In this document: positions 17,038 through 25,275 of the stretch, piece after piece
Numbering within the stretch: position 1 is the stretch's first letter
Layout of the letters: each line of letters starts with the position of its first letter
Assembly (NCBI RefSeq): GCF_003384725.1
Contig: NZ_QNVV01000022.1
Location: 1-64,000, forward strand
Source of the DNA: Chryseobacterium pennipullorum
GTDB taxonomy: Bacteria; Bacteroidota; Bacteroidia; Flavobacteriales; Weeksellaceae
Length of the DNA stretch: 64,000 bases
Direction of reading: 5' to 3'
Position numbers and translations under genes: made by a program
The notes under the pieces: generated by a model
Told to the model about the DNA's origin: nothing
Database searches by the model: none
What the model saw: only the letters and a program-made list of their open reading frames with translations

Positions 17038-19029
17038 TTAATTTTGCAGAGACAAATAAATTCTCTGGTTCTTGCTGATGGTTGTGCCTTCAAGCGGAAA
17101 CTGTTCTTTAATTCTTCCCACCCCTTTATAGTCGACACGGTATCCCAGGTTTTCCAGCTGCGGGATTACGTTTTTACCGATTAATCCTACAACATTTGGC
17201 ATCTGTTTATCGTTTACTGCTACTTTTACATTTGGCTCCACCATTTTACTCAGGTTGACCTTTTTGTCTACAAGCATTTCTTTCTCGATATTCTGAGGCG
17301 TTTTCAGGAATGTTTTCCCTGCAATTTCTTTAAACACCGGGGCTGCTACGGGACCACCATAGAATCCTATTGCTGTATTGGGCTCGCTCACCATTACATA
17401 ACAGGTATACTTTGGAGCATCAGCAGGATAGAATCCGGCAAATGATGCTCTGTATTTCATAGGGCCCGGAAGCCAGTATTCAAACCTTGCCGTTCCTGTT
17501 TTACCTGCCATTTTCAGGTTAGGGGTAAAAATGCTTCGTCCTGTTCCTTTCTCTACAGCTTTTGTCAGAGCGCTCGTCATCATTTTAACCGCTTTTTCTG
17601 AAGCCATCTTGTTTACCATAATTTCAGGTTTCGCCCGATACATTACTTTTCCGTCTTTCATGATCTTGTCGATGAAGAGGGGTTTAAGCATCTTGCCGCC
17701 GTTGGCAATTCCATTATAGAATGTTGTCAGCTGCAGCAGGTTGATATTGGAAGAGTAGCCGTATGAAATGGAGGCTAATGTTGCGGCATTCCATCTTTTA
17801 TTTTGTGGCGTTACGATCTTCGGTTTTGTAATTCCGGGAAGCTCGATGTCCATTTTATCAAATAATTTCCAGCGTTTCAGGTGGTCTAAGAAGATCTGGG
17901 GTTTTTCTGCATAGTACTTTGTAATCAGCTTTGCCGTTCCCACGTTACTGGACTTGGCCAGTACATCACTGATGTCATAAGTTCCACCGCCGTGTCCGTC
18001 TGATATTCTTTGCTTTGCATAGGTCCAGACCCCGTTCCCTACATTCACTGTGGTATTCTCATCAATAAAGCCATCGTCCATTGCCGCTAAAAGGGAAATG
18101 GTCTTGAAGGTGGATCCTGGTTCGATATTGTCTTTCAGAGCATAGTTGTAAGAATCTTCGTAATCTCCTGATTCTGTTCTTCTTAAGTTAACCAGGGCCT
18201 TAACTTTTCCTGTTTCAACCTCCATGACAATCACAGTGCCATGTTTGGCTTCGTAATGGACCAGCTGCTTCTCCAATGCAGAGTGTGCAATGTCCTGAAT
18301 TCTAAGGTCTAACGTTGTATATACGTCCTCTCCATCAACGGGTTCCTGTACCTTCCAGAAGTCAATCGGTTTCCATTGTGAAGAATTGATTCTCTGCTCC
18401 AGTCTTTTTCCGTCGGTACCTGTAAGATATTTTGAAAAGGCTCCTTCAAGGCCGGATTTAAGGTCTCCGTTATCCATTCCGATGGTACCGGCACCGATTT
18501 CTGAGGTGGCCAATTCTCTTTTATAATTTCTGTCTACGATGAATCCTCCTTTATTTTTACCTCTTTTGAAGATGGGAAAGTTTCTGATCCTGTCGTACTG
18601 GTCGAAGTCAAGACCTTTTACAAGCGTATAATATTGGTTTTTCTTTTTCTTTTGCTCGTCAAACTTCTGTCTGAATTCTCCTCTGGATTTTCCGAACATT
18701 TTGCTCAGGGAATCTGTCAGCGCTCCAATATTATTGCTATAGATCGTATCCTTCATTGTTTTAAAGTCGAGATAGATGTCGTAGCGCATTACTGTTGTTG
18801 CTAGGATAGAGCCGTCAGATGCAAAAAGATTTCCGCGGGCAGCTTTTAGTGTGGCTTCGCGGTAATTTTTGTTGATGTAATCATCTTTAATTTCCTGAAC
18901 ATTGGTATTTTGAAGAATAACGATTCTTGCGAGGAACATTACAAACACGCACAAAGCTACCACTGCGAAGAGGTAGCCCCATCTTAACGTTTTTTTACGT
19001 TTGTTGTCGTATTCATTTTGCTTTTGCAT
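17038..19029 (-). CDS. ftsI: Division transpeptidase FtsI (PBP3-like) with PASTA domain
   Basis: This 663-residue class B penicillin-binding protein cross-links septal peptidoglycan with FtsW. There is one membrane segment at about residues 15-35, a dimerisation region, then a transpeptidase domain with STFK (catalytic Ser, in EPGSTFKTIS), SSN (in AKSSNVGTA) and KTG (in AGKTGTARFEY). One PASTA domain (from about residue 607, KQMPNVVGLIG) ends the protein. PASTA is absent from E. coli FtsI but usual in Bacteroidetes. The gene start overlaps the ftsL end by 17 bp, which suggests translational coupling. Confidence 0.95.
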   Translation of the reverse strand: MQKQNEYDNKRKKTLRWGYLFAVVALCVFVMFLARIVILQNTNVQEIKDDYINKNYREATLKAARGNLFASDGSILATTVMRYDIYLDFKTMKDTIYSNNIGALTDSLSKMFGKSRGEFRQKFDEQKKKKNQYYTLVKGLDFDQYDRIRNFPIFKRGKNKGGFIVDRNYKRELATSEIGAGTIGMDNGDLKSGLEGAFSKYLTGTDGKRLEQRINSSQWKPIDFWKVQEPVDGEDVYTTLDLRIQDIAHSALEKQLVHYEAKHGTVIVMEVETGKVKALVNLRRTESGDYEDSYNYALKDNIEPGSTFKTISLLAAMDDGFIDENTTVNVGNGVWTYAKQRISDGHGGGTYDISDVLAKSSNVGTAKLITKYYAEKPQIFLDHLKRWKLFDKMDIELPGITKPKIVTPQNKRWNAATLASISYGYSSNINLLQLTTFYNGIANGGKMLKPLFIDKIMKDGKVMYRAKPEIMVNKMASEKAVKMMTSALTKAVEKGTGRSIFTPNLKMAGKTGTARFEYWLPGPMKYRASFAGFYPADAPKYTCYVMVSEPNTAIGFYGGPVAAPVFKEIAGKTFLKTPQNIEKEMLVDKKVNLSKMVEPNVKVAVNDKQMPNVVGLIGKNVIPQLENLGYRVDYKGVGRIKEQFPLEGTTISKNQRIYLSLQN

Positions 19030-19378
19030 CTGTACTGTCCAGTTTTATTAGCAATTTGTGAGGATGGTTTTCCAGGGTCATTAGAGAGTCCCTGGCGACT
19101 TCTTTCCCCAGTTCTGATTCCATTTTTACTTTGATCAGCTTACTCTGGGCGTAAGCGTTTCTCGATTTGTATTCTTCCGTCTCTTCTTTTAAAGCATTGA
19201 CAATTTTGATTTTCTTGTTGACGAGATGATTACTGTAAATCATGGCCATCATCAACACAAACAACAGAAGAAAATACCGGTAATGTATTTTGATCTCATC
19301 ACGGTTCAGAAAGTTTCCTTTTATAATATCTATAAAAGTGAGTCTTTTCTGTGGGCGATATGTTGTTCTTTTTGCCAA
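19013..19378 (-). CDS. ftsL: FtsL-like cell division protein
   Basis: The 121-residue bitopic protein has a short basic cytoplasmic start, one membrane segment (about residues 33-50), and a heptad-like charged periplasmic stretch (NALKEETEEYKSRNAYAQSKL) that should form a coiled coil. This is the FtsL/FtsB layout, in which the coiled coil joins FtsQ. The sequence is weakly conserved, so the call rests on topology and on its position between rsmH and ftsI. The stop overlaps the ftsI start. Confidence 0.85.
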   Translation of the reverse strand: MAKRTTYRPQKRLTFIDIIKGNFLNRDEIKIHYRYFLLLFVLMMAMIYSNHLVNKKIKIVNALKEETEEYKSRNAYAQSKLIKVKMESELGKEVARDSLMTLENHPHKLLIKLDSTDAKAK

Positions 19379-19473
19379 TTTGTTTTATATCAATTTATTT
19401 CAGAATGAATTCGCTTTGTTGTCAATGACCGGGCTTATTTTTTTACCGAAGATTGGCGGTTCAGCTGTTGCTT

Positions 19474-20367
19474 TCAAACTTTTATTCCTGTTCTCATTTT
19501 TGCACTTCTTGCTCTTGAGTTTTCTTCAATCTCCTTGTTATCAGGAATGATTGCTTTGCTCTTCAGCAATTCAAATGCCTTTTTATAATTTCCGTAGATA
19601 TCTCTTTCCGGCTCTCCTTCGAACATCCCGTTTTTCAGGAACCTTTTCACCAGGCGGTCTTCTAAGGAATGGTAAGAGATCACTACTAATCTGCCTTCCG
19701 GCTTCAAAACATTGTAAGCCTGAACCAGCATTTCTTTCAATACTTCAAGCTCCTGGTTCACTTCTATTCTTATGGCCTGAAAGAGCTGGGCATAAAATTT
19801 ATTAACCTTATGAGGTGGAATATAGCTGAAAAGCTTTTTCAGATCCTCAGTGGTATCTATATTTTTTGTTTTTCTGTGATGAACAATTTCTCGTGCCAGT
19901 TTTCTTGCTTCTCTCAGTTCACCGTAATAGTAAAAAATGTCCGCAAGCTGTTCTTCTTCATAATCGTTGATCACCCTTTTCGCATCCAGCCCCTGCATTA
20001 CATTCATTCTCATATCCAACGGAGCATTGCTTCTTGTAGAGAACCCTCTTTCTGCTTCATCAAACTGGTGAGAAGACACTCCAAGATCTGCTAAAACACC
20101 ATCAACCTGTGGAACTCCGTACATTAACAATGAGTTTTCAAGAAATCTGAAATTCTGATTGATCAATGTAAATCTGGGGTCATCAATTGTATTTTTAAGC
20201 GCATCCAGATCCTGGTCAAAACTGAAAAGTCTTCCTTTGTCAGAAAGTCTGCTCAGAATCTCCCGTGAGTGACCACCGCCACCAAAGGTGCAATCCACGT
20301 ATATACCGTCAGGATTCGTCACCAAATCATCAACACTCTGCTTCAACAAAACGGGGTTATGATACAT
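19474..20367 (-). CDS. rsmH: 16S rRNA (cytosine1402-N4)-methyltransferase
   Basis: RsmH (MraW) methylates C1402 of 16S rRNA using S-adenosylmethionine. The start MYHNPVLL and the SAM loop DCTFGGGGHSREIL are diagnostic, as are the DLGVSSHQFDEAERGFS and VISYHSLEDRLVK blocks. The length of 297 is standard. It is the second gene of the dcw cluster, 47 bp after mraZ. Confidence 0.97.
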   Translation of the reverse strand: MYHNPVLLKQSVDDLVTNPDGIYVDCTFGGGGHSREILSRLSDKGRLFSFDQDLDALKNTIDDPRFTLINQNFRFLENSLLMYGVPQVDGVLADLGVSSHQFDEAERGFSTRSNAPLDMRMNVMQGLDAKRVINDYEEEQLADIFYYYGELREARKLAREIVHHRKTKNIDTTEDLKKLFSYIPPHKVNKFYAQLFQAIRIEVNQELEVLKEMLVQAYNVLKPEGRLVVISYHSLEDRLVKRFLKNGMFEGEPERDIYGNYKKAFELLKSKAIIPDNKEIEENSRARSAKMRTGIKV

Positions 20368-20414
20368 GCTTAATTGTGTTTTTTATTTAATACTATTCTT
20401 AATATCCGCTACAG

Positions 20415-20873
20415 TTATTCTTCATCAAAAGCGCCCATTACATCTTCAGCCAGGCTTGCAAAATCAGTTTCATTGGTAGCGATTACCTTTTCATAAGCTT
20501 CTTTATCCCAAATTTCAAAAAGCTCTCCGGCGCTTGTCACTACAATCTCTTTCTGAAGATTGGCAAAAAGAGTCAGGTCTTTTGAAATCTGTAATCTTCC
20601 GGCACTATCCAATTCAACTGTTTTTACGCCTGCTGTAAACATTCGTATGAAATCAGCATTCTTTTTTATGAACCTGTTCAGTTTATTAATTTTGTCCATC
20701 AGCCTGTCCCATGCATTCATCGGGTAGACTTCCAGACAAGGTTGGAACACAGATCTTTTGACTACAAACGCCTTATCGTCGAAGTTTTCCATCTGTTTGA
20801 TCAAAGATGAAGGAACTTTTAACCGGCCTTTGTCGTCAATTTTACACTCATATGTTCCAATGAAATTTTTCAT
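20415..20873 (-). CDS. mraZ: Transcriptional regulator MraZ
   Basis: MraZ is an AbrB-like double-barrel DNA-binding protein that represses its own dcw operon. The start MKNFIGTYECKIDDKGRLKVPSSL and the second repeat VELDSAGRLQISKDL carry the two DxxGR motifs. I set the start at the ATG 20873 (152 residues) rather than 20912, because it matches the family start and the longer version begins inside promoter-like sequence. A GTGGG array lies just upstream. Confidence 0.95.
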   Translation of the reverse strand: MKNFIGTYECKIDDKGRLKVPSSLIKQMENFDDKAFVVKRSVFQPCLEVYPMNAWDRLMDKINKLNRFIKKNADFIRMFTAGVKTVELDSAGRLQISKDLTLFANLQKEIVVTSAGELFEIWDKEAYEKVIATNETDFASLAEDVMGAFDEE

Positions 20874-20897
20874 TTGGGACAAATTTATATAATAATT

Positions 20898-20922
20898 TCC
20901 AAAATTTCCCACTTTTTCCCAC
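20898..20922 (-). promoter_or_regulatory. Probable MraZ operator (phased GTGGG repeats)
   Basis: On the minus strand GTGGG occurs at 20918-20922 and 20908-20912, with a weaker TTGGA at 20898-20902, all spaced by exactly 10 bp. MraZ operators in other bacteria are direct TGGG(A/N) repeats with 10-bp phase upstream of mraZ. A -7-like TAAATTTG lies at 20880-20887, very close to the start codon. Confidence 0.7.
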
Positions 20923-21115
20923 TTTTTGACTCAATGTTAATAAGTTTTATTAAAGATTGAATCTCAATAATGTAAAATGCTGATATGATGACACTTGTTG
21001 AAACTGTTATTTAGGCCATAACAAAGCGGTTTTGAAAAAAAAAGTTAAAAAGGGGAATATTATATTATTTTTATCTTAAATTAGGATAATCAAAATTTTT
21101 TTGAGGTTTAATTTG

Positions 21116-21123
21116 TATTTTTG
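21116..21123 (+). promoter_or_regulatory. -7 element (TATTTTTG) before the hydrolase gene
   Basis: A match to TAnnTTTG lies 22 nt before the preferred ATG at 21146. A TTG at 21101 is only 12 nt away, so no well-spaced -33 element is seen. Confidence 0.4.
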
Positions 21124-21145
21124 CAAGGCTTTATTAAGGCGTTTT

Positions 21146-21907
21146 ATGATATTTAGTACGAAAAAAGAAAAGAAATATTCCTATGTAGAGGCGGGAGAAG
21201 GACATCCATTAGTGCTGTTGCACGGCTTAATGGGTGGATTGAGCAATTTCGATAAAATGGTAGATTTTTTTTCAAAACGGGGGTTCAAAGTATATGTTCC
21301 TCAGCTGCCCATTTACGATCTGCCGGTACTCAATACTAATCTTACCACTATAGCAAAATATATTATCAAGTTCATAGAAAGTCATATTGACGGGCCTGTT
21401 TCTATTGTAGGAAACTCAATGGGAGGTCATGTAGGGCTTATTCTAACGCTGGCAAGACCGGATCTGGTAAAGAATCTTGTTTTGACAGGGAGCTCAGGGC
21501 TATACGAAAGAACATTTGGAGACAGCTTTCCGAGAAAGAACGACAGATCTTATATTAGGAAGAAAACAGAAGAGGTCTTCTATGACCCTAAGGTAGCTAC
21601 AGAAGATCTTGTTGACGAGGTTTTTGCCGTGGTGAACGACAGAATGAAAGGAATAAAAACAGTAATGCTGGCCAGAAGTGCCATCAAACATAATATGCTG
21701 AATGATCTTCCGAAAATTGTGACTCCCACTTGTCTCATCTGGGGGAAACAGGATAACGTCACTCCGCCGGAAGTCGCAGAGGATATGCACAAGTTTATCC
21801 CGAATTCAGATTTATTCTGGATCGATCATTGTGGTCATGCGGCGATGATGGAGAAGCCTGATGAATTCAATGAGATTCTGTATAGCTGGATAAAAGATAA
21901 AGTTTAA
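21146..21907 (+). CDS. Alpha/beta hydrolase
   Basis: The 253-residue protein has an alpha/beta-hydrolase fold. The oxyanion region is LLHGLMGG, the nucleophile elbow is GNSMGGH (catalytic Ser), the acid residue is likely in WGKQDNVTPP, and the base is the His in DHCGHAAMMEKP. The substrate cannot be told from sequence; esterase, lipase or C-C hydrolase activity are all possible. There is no signal peptide. An upstream in-frame TTG (21101) was rejected because a -7 promoter element lies inside that extension. It is divergent from mraZ and followed by a terminator. Confidence 0.85.
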   Translation: MIFSTKKEKKYSYVEAGEGHPLVLLHGLMGGLSNFDKMVDFFSKRGFKVYVPQLPIYDLPVLNTNLTTIAKYIIKFIESHIDGPVSIVGNSMGGHVGLILTLARPDLVKNLVLTGSSGLYERTFGDSFPRKNDRSYIRKKTEEVFYDPKVATEDLVDEVFAVVNDRMKGIKTVMLARSAIKHNMLNDLPKIVTPTCLIWGKQDNVTPPEVAEDMHKFIPNSDLFWIDHCGHAAMMEKPDEFNEILYSWIKDKV

Positions 21908-21922
21908 AATAAATAACAAATG

Positions 21923-21955
21923 ACCATTAAGAGCTTTTCTTAATGGTTTATTTTT
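21923..21955 (+). terminator. Terminator after the hydrolase gene (ACCATTAAG hairpin)
   Basis: Perfect 10-bp arms ACCATTAAGA and TCTTAATGGT (21923-21932, 21938-21947) followed by TTATTTTTC. The right arm contains an ATG in the engB frame, which argues against that ATG as the engB start. The arms resemble those of the hairpin at 49551-49620. Confidence 0.75.
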
Positions 21956-21972
21956 CTAAAATAGATTCAAAA

Positions 21973-22596
21973 ATGATTATTAAGACAGCGGAGTTTGTAA
22001 AAAGTAGTGGAAAATGGCAGGAATGTCCTGAGCCGAATATTCCTGAATATGCTTTTATTGGAAGATCTAATGTAGGAAAATCATCCCTAATCAATGCGAT
22101 GATGAATCATAAAGATTTGGCTAAAACTTCGGGGACCCCAGGGAAAACCCAGCTGATCAATCATTTTCTGGTGAATGAAAGCTGGTACCTTACCGATTTA
22201 CCGGGATATGGATATGCTAAAGTATCGAAAGTTCAGCGAAAAGATTTTGAAAAGCTGATTACCAATTATATTCTGAACCGTAGAAATCTGGTGAACCTTT
22301 TTGTGCTGGTAGATGTGAGACACAATCCGCAGAAAATCGACCTGGAGTTTATCCAATGGTGTGGGGAAAGCGGAATTCCTTTCTCAATTGTCTTTACCAA
22401 AGCAGATAAGCTAAAGCCGAATGTTGTGGTTAAAAATGTGGAAGATTATAAAGCCGAACTGCATAAAACATGGGAGGATCTTCCTGAATTGTATATCACT
22501 TCCGCAGAAAAGAAAGAGGGAGGAGATCTAATTCTGGATTTTATAGAAAAGACCAATGATTTTTTAACGCTTAATAGTATCAATTTTGATGAGTAG
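21973..22596 (+). CDS. engB: Ribosome biogenesis GTP-binding protein EngB (YsxC/YihA)
   Basis: This small GTPase helps large-subunit assembly. G1 is GRSNVGKSS, the switch region TSGTPGKTQ is followed by DLPGYGYAKV (G3), and TKAD (G4) is present. I use the ATG at 21973 (207 residues, MIIKTAEFVKSS), since the upstream ATG at 21943 sits in the preceding terminator. The next gene overlaps its stop codon, so the two form one unit. Confidence 0.95.
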   Translation: MIIKTAEFVKSSGKWQECPEPNIPEYAFIGRSNVGKSSLINAMMNHKDLAKTSGTPGKTQLINHFLVNESWYLTDLPGYGYAKVSKVQRKDFEKLITNYILNRRNLVNLFVLVDVRHNPQKIDLEFIQWCGESGIPFSIVFTKADKLKPNVVVKNVEDYKAELHKTWEDLPELYITSAEKKEGGDLILDFIEKTNDFLTLNSINFDE

Positions 22597-23038
22597 TTTG
22601 GTTTGGAAAATAAAGACCTTTGATGAGTTTACCGTTCCGGAGCTATATGCGGTATTGAAAGCGCGTATTGATGTATTTGTTATCGAACAGAATTGCCCTT
22701 ATCCGGATCTTGATAATTATGATCAGAAAGCGGTGCACATCTGGGCGGAAGAAGAAGGTGAGGTTCTGGCTTATTGCCGTATTTTTGATCAGGGGATAAA
22801 GTATGATGAAACTTCCATCGGAAGGGTCCTTACCACAGAAAAGGCCAGAGGAAAGAGCCTTGGAAAGCAATTGATACAGTACGCGGTGGAAACCATAGAA
22901 AACCGTTTTCACACTCCGGAAATCAGAATTTCAGCACAGGATTATCTTATAAGATTTTACAGCGGATTCGGATTTGAAAATACTGGAAAAAAATATCTGG
23001 AAGACGATATTCCCCATACGGAAATGATAAGAAAATAA
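22589..23038 (+). CDS. ElaA-like GNAT N-acetyltransferase
   Basis: The 149-residue protein fits the ElaA subgroup of GNAT acetyltransferases. The starting block WKIKTFDEFTVPELYAVLKAR and VFVIEQNCPYPDLDNYD are typical, and the acetyl-CoA loop is within IGRVLTTEKARGKSLGKQLI (pattern RGKSLG). The substrate is unknown. The ATG at 22589 overlaps the engB stop by 8 bp, indicating coupled translation; the TTG just before it is less likely as start. A strong terminator follows. Confidence 0.88.
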   Translation: MSSLVWKIKTFDEFTVPELYAVLKARIDVFVIEQNCPYPDLDNYDQKAVHIWAEEEGEVLAYCRIFDQGIKYDETSIGRVLTTEKARGKSLGKQLIQYAVETIENRFHTPEIRISAQDYLIRFYSGFGFENTGKKYLEDDIPHTEMIRK

Positions 23039-23039
23039 G

Positions 23040-23070
23040 AAAAAGGTATCCCATTCGGGATACCTTTTTC
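23040..23070. terminator. Bidirectional terminator between engB unit and the accessory island
   Basis: Near-perfect hairpin AAAAAGGTATCCC / GGGATACCTTTTT with loop ATTC. The A and T runs on both sides let it work for both strands. Confidence 0.85.
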
Positions 23071-23116
23071 TTATATGAAGGATTCATAGTAAAGTTGAGT
23101 TTTCATGGTTTTATTC

Positions 23117-23428
23117 TTATCTGCAGCCTGAGCAATAAGACCGGTCTACATATTGCTTACTGCTCCCGGTATAGTAATAACAGCCTCCTCTGGACCCCAC
23201 ATAGAGAGTATGTCCGTTATAGGTGCAATTTCTGCTTTGTAGGTACGATCTCGAGTTGTAGGATTTGCCTGATCTGCTTGACTTACTTTTCCGGCTTGTT
23301 CTGCTCTTGCTTTTTCTAGGTTTTTTTGTTGAAATTTCTTTTGTAGATGGGTTTACTGTAGAAGCAGAAAAGCTGCTGGGTAATAATAACCCAAGCCCTA
23401 AAAGACTTGTAAGGAGTAGTTTTTTCAT
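23117..23428 (-). CDS. Small basic secreted protein with C-terminal GG(C/S)YY repeat
   Basis: The 103-residue protein has a clear signal peptide (MKKLLLTSLLGLGLLLPSSFSAS) followed by a very basic, Ser/Lys/Arg-rich stretch at about residues 30-60. A compact C-terminal block contains GHTLYVGSRGGCYYYTGSSK and YVDRSYC. This last block resembles the short 'PBCV-specific basic adaptor' type motif (GxRGGxYY), though I cannot test that. Four cysteines may form disulfides after export. The function is unknown. It is the last gene of a same-strand group but its own promoter is not evident. Confidence 0.7.
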   Translation of the reverse strand: MKKLLLTSLLGLGLLLPSSFSASTVNPSTKEISTKKPRKSKSRTSRKSKSSRSGKSYNSRSYLQSRNCTYNGHTLYVGSRGGCYYYTGSSKQYVDRSYCSGCR

Positions 23429-23460
23429 AGTGATTGTTTTTTATTATTTATAGAATGGTT

Positions 23461-24081
23461 TCATGGTAGTCTTTGGTTATTGTATTTTTGGTCGAACTTA
23501 TCTTGTGTGGTAAAGATGAATGCAAAAAAATCTATTAAGGCAATAAATGCAGGAATAAATGTCCAACAAAATAGCAGATAGGCAAGGCCCATGATAGTTT
23601 GTCCCAAATAGAATCTGTGTATACCAATGCCACCAAGGAAAAAAGATAGTATGGCAGCAGTATTTTTATCCTTCTTATTTTTAGTGACAACCTGGATGCT
23701 TTTCTGTTCTTTTGCTTTTAACAGACTAATCTGTTCCGGTGACATTGCTGTTAAGTGGGCAAGGTAATTGGTAATATTTACAATGTGATTATTGGCATGG
23801 GTAACCTCATGGGATTCGTTAAAAGTCCCCAGCTTTCTCCTGACTTCAATATTGATCTCAGTTTTCTGATCCGAAAAAGAGTTTAGCTGAATATCTATAT
23901 AAACTCCTAAACTCAAAAATTCATAAGATTCGTAGGTGTATTGATTGAAAATTTCGTTAGATGAAAACAACCGATATTTTGAGTTGAGAAGAGTAATGTT
24001 TTTTGCTGACTTTCTTATTACGTGTAGAGAACAGTCAATATACAAAGTCTTTTTTGGATTTGGAATTGCAAATACAGCCAT
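23461..24081 (-). CDS. TM2 domain-containing membrane protein
   Basis: The 206-residue protein ends in a TM2 domain: after a KNKKDKNTAA stretch, two membrane helices (AAILSFFLGGIGIHRFYLG and GLAYLLFCWTFIPAFIALIDF) flank the family GxHRFYLG motif. The N-terminal ~140 residues look like a soluble beta-rich cytoplasmic domain with no signal peptide. TM2 proteins are widespread but of unknown function. The gene lies 9 bp after the HSDR_N gene on the same strand, so the two are probably cotranscribed. Confidence 0.85.
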   Translation of the reverse strand: MAVFAIPNPKKTLYIDCSLHVIRKSAKNITLLNSKYRLFSSNEIFNQYTYESYEFLSLGVYIDIQLNSFSDQKTEINIEVRRKLGTFNESHEVTHANNHIVNITNYLAHLTAMSPEQISLLKAKEQKSIQVVTKNKKDKNTAAILSFFLGGIGIHRFYLGQTIMGLAYLLFCWTFIPAFIALIDFFAFIFTTQDKFDQKYNNQRLP

Positions 24082-24090
24082 ATGAAAGGG

Positions 24091-25158
24091 TTAATAGTTT
24101 TCCAGTGTTTTGTGTAGCTCTTCTCTGAAATTATAAATTTCATCAAGATTGTTTAATAGTACTTTTTCTCCCGAATCTTTACCATTATGAAATGTCTCAA
24201 TATACTTGTTTACCGTATTGAAGTGGAGTCTGCAAAGAGGTTTTCTGTTATTGTCATCAAGTAAGATCCCAAAATAAGATAAGGTATCTCGGTATACAAT
24301 TCTTGTTGATGGAATTTTTTCGCGCATAATTGCTTTTACGATTTGAAATCCCTCAAGTTCTTCTTCTGTTGTCACAATTTTAGAATCATTGTTATGATCA
24401 ACAGATTGAGCTGTTTTTACCTCTTCATCATTCTTTTCAATTTGTTCATTAATATTTAATGCTGATTTAAGTCTGAAACTAATAGATTCATTGATGGATG
24501 TTGTCAATGCTTTTTTAGTATATTCCTTAAATGAAATCATCCTGTTTGCTGTAATGGGTTTTTCAAAGAACCTGCTTACTAAGAGCTTTACAATTTCATC
24601 GGATGGAGTTTCTATTTCTTTTTCGAATTCTTTTCTTATGGCTTTAATGTATTTTAGCGCTTCAGCAGAATCCAAAATACTTTCCAGATTGTAATCTTTT
24701 TTGGTGAAATTTTCGAGTATTTTGATAGAGCTGTCTTTCAGGTCCTCAATATTGATGGTGAAAAAAGGTTTTTCGTCCATAATATTAGGTTTTTCAAGAT
24801 CTGTGTAGAAATTATAAATGATCCCATTGGTAAGTACTCCAAATCTTGTTTTAGATACATGGTAATACCTATGGAGCTGAGAATTGTGAGCATCTGCACT
24901 TTCTTTCCAGTGTTTACACTCAATAATGAAAATGGGTTCGTTATTATTTCTAATTACATAATCAACTTTCTCTCCTTTTTTGGTTCCGATATCACAAACA
25001 TGTTCAGGAACCACTTCTGTAGGATTAAAGATGTCATACCCCAGAATTTGTATAAAGGGCATTACAAAAGCATTTTTTGTTGCCTCTTCTGTACAAATCT
25101 GATCTTTTAATCCTGATACTTTTTGCTGTAACTGCTCAAGTTTGATTTTAAGGTCCAT
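24091..25158 (-). CDS. HSDR_N (type I restriction R N-terminal-like) PD-(D/E)XK protein
   Basis: The N-terminal ~160 residues match the nuclease domain found at the start of type I restriction R subunits: PFIQILGYDIFNPTEVVPE, then KVDYVI and IFIIECKHW form the Asp...ExK catalytic core. No helicase motor and no HsdM/HsdS genes are nearby, so this is a stand-alone version. The remaining ~190 residues (from about 240) are hydrophilic and of unknown fold. A DNA-related or antiphage role is inferred only. The promoter has TACATTTG and an upstream palindrome shared with the 28190 gene. It probably forms an operon with the TM2 gene. Confidence 0.8.
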   Translation of the reverse strand: MDLKIKLEQLQQKVSGLKDQICTEEATKNAFVMPFIQILGYDIFNPTEVVPEHVCDIGTKKGEKVDYVIRNNNEPIFIIECKHWKESADAHNSQLHRYYHVSKTRFGVLTNGIIYNFYTDLEKPNIMDEKPFFTINIEDLKDSSIKILENFTKKDYNLESILDSAEALKYIKAIRKEFEKEIETPSDEIVKLLVSRFFEKPITANRMISFKEYTKKALTTSINESISFRLKSALNINEQIEKNDEEVKTAQSVDHNNDSKIVTTEEELEGFQIVKAIMREKIPSTRIVYRDTLSYFGILLDDNNRKPLCRLHFNTVNKYIETFHNGKDSGEKVLLNNLDEIYNFREELHKTLENY

Positions 25159-25178
25159 TGCTTTGATTTTTTATACTC

Positions 25179-25186
25179 CAAATGTA
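25179..25186 (-). promoter_or_regulatory. -7 element (TACATTTG) of the HSDR_N-TM2 operon
   Basis: A perfect TAnnTTTG match on the minus strand, about 20 nt before the start codon. The only upstream TTG is 15 nt away, so the -33 element is poor. This fits a promoter that needs an activator. Confidence 0.5.
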
Positions 25187-25207
25187 GAACCCTTTAAAAA
25201 GCAATCC

Positions 25208-25223
25208 TTACGGTTTTCCGTAA
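25208..25223. promoter_or_regulatory. Palindrome TTACGG-N4-CCGTAA upstream of the HSDR_N gene
   Basis: TTACGGTTTTCCGTAA, ending 21 nt before the -7 octamer at 25179-25186. The same half-sites with the same spacing occur at 28124-28139, again 21 nt before a -7-like octamer. It is a candidate binding site for a dimeric regulator, possibly the response regulator encoded next door. Confidence 0.6.
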
Positions 25224-25225
25224 AA

Positions 25226-25253
25226 ACAAAAAACCTTTCGGAAATCGAAAGGT
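25226..25253 (-). terminator. Terminator of the response regulator gene
   Basis: Arms ACCTTTCG (25233-25240) and CGAAAGGT (25246-25253) with loop GAAAT. On the minus strand a run of six to seven T follows. It separates the kinase/regulator unit from the HSDR_N operon. Confidence 0.8.
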
Positions 25254-25275
25254 AATAGTTTTGGTTGTCAATAAT

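Noticed and set aside
24091..25158. Complete type I restriction-modification system
   Set aside because: Only the HSDR_N-type nuclease domain is present; there is no helicase motor, HsdM or HsdS in the window.
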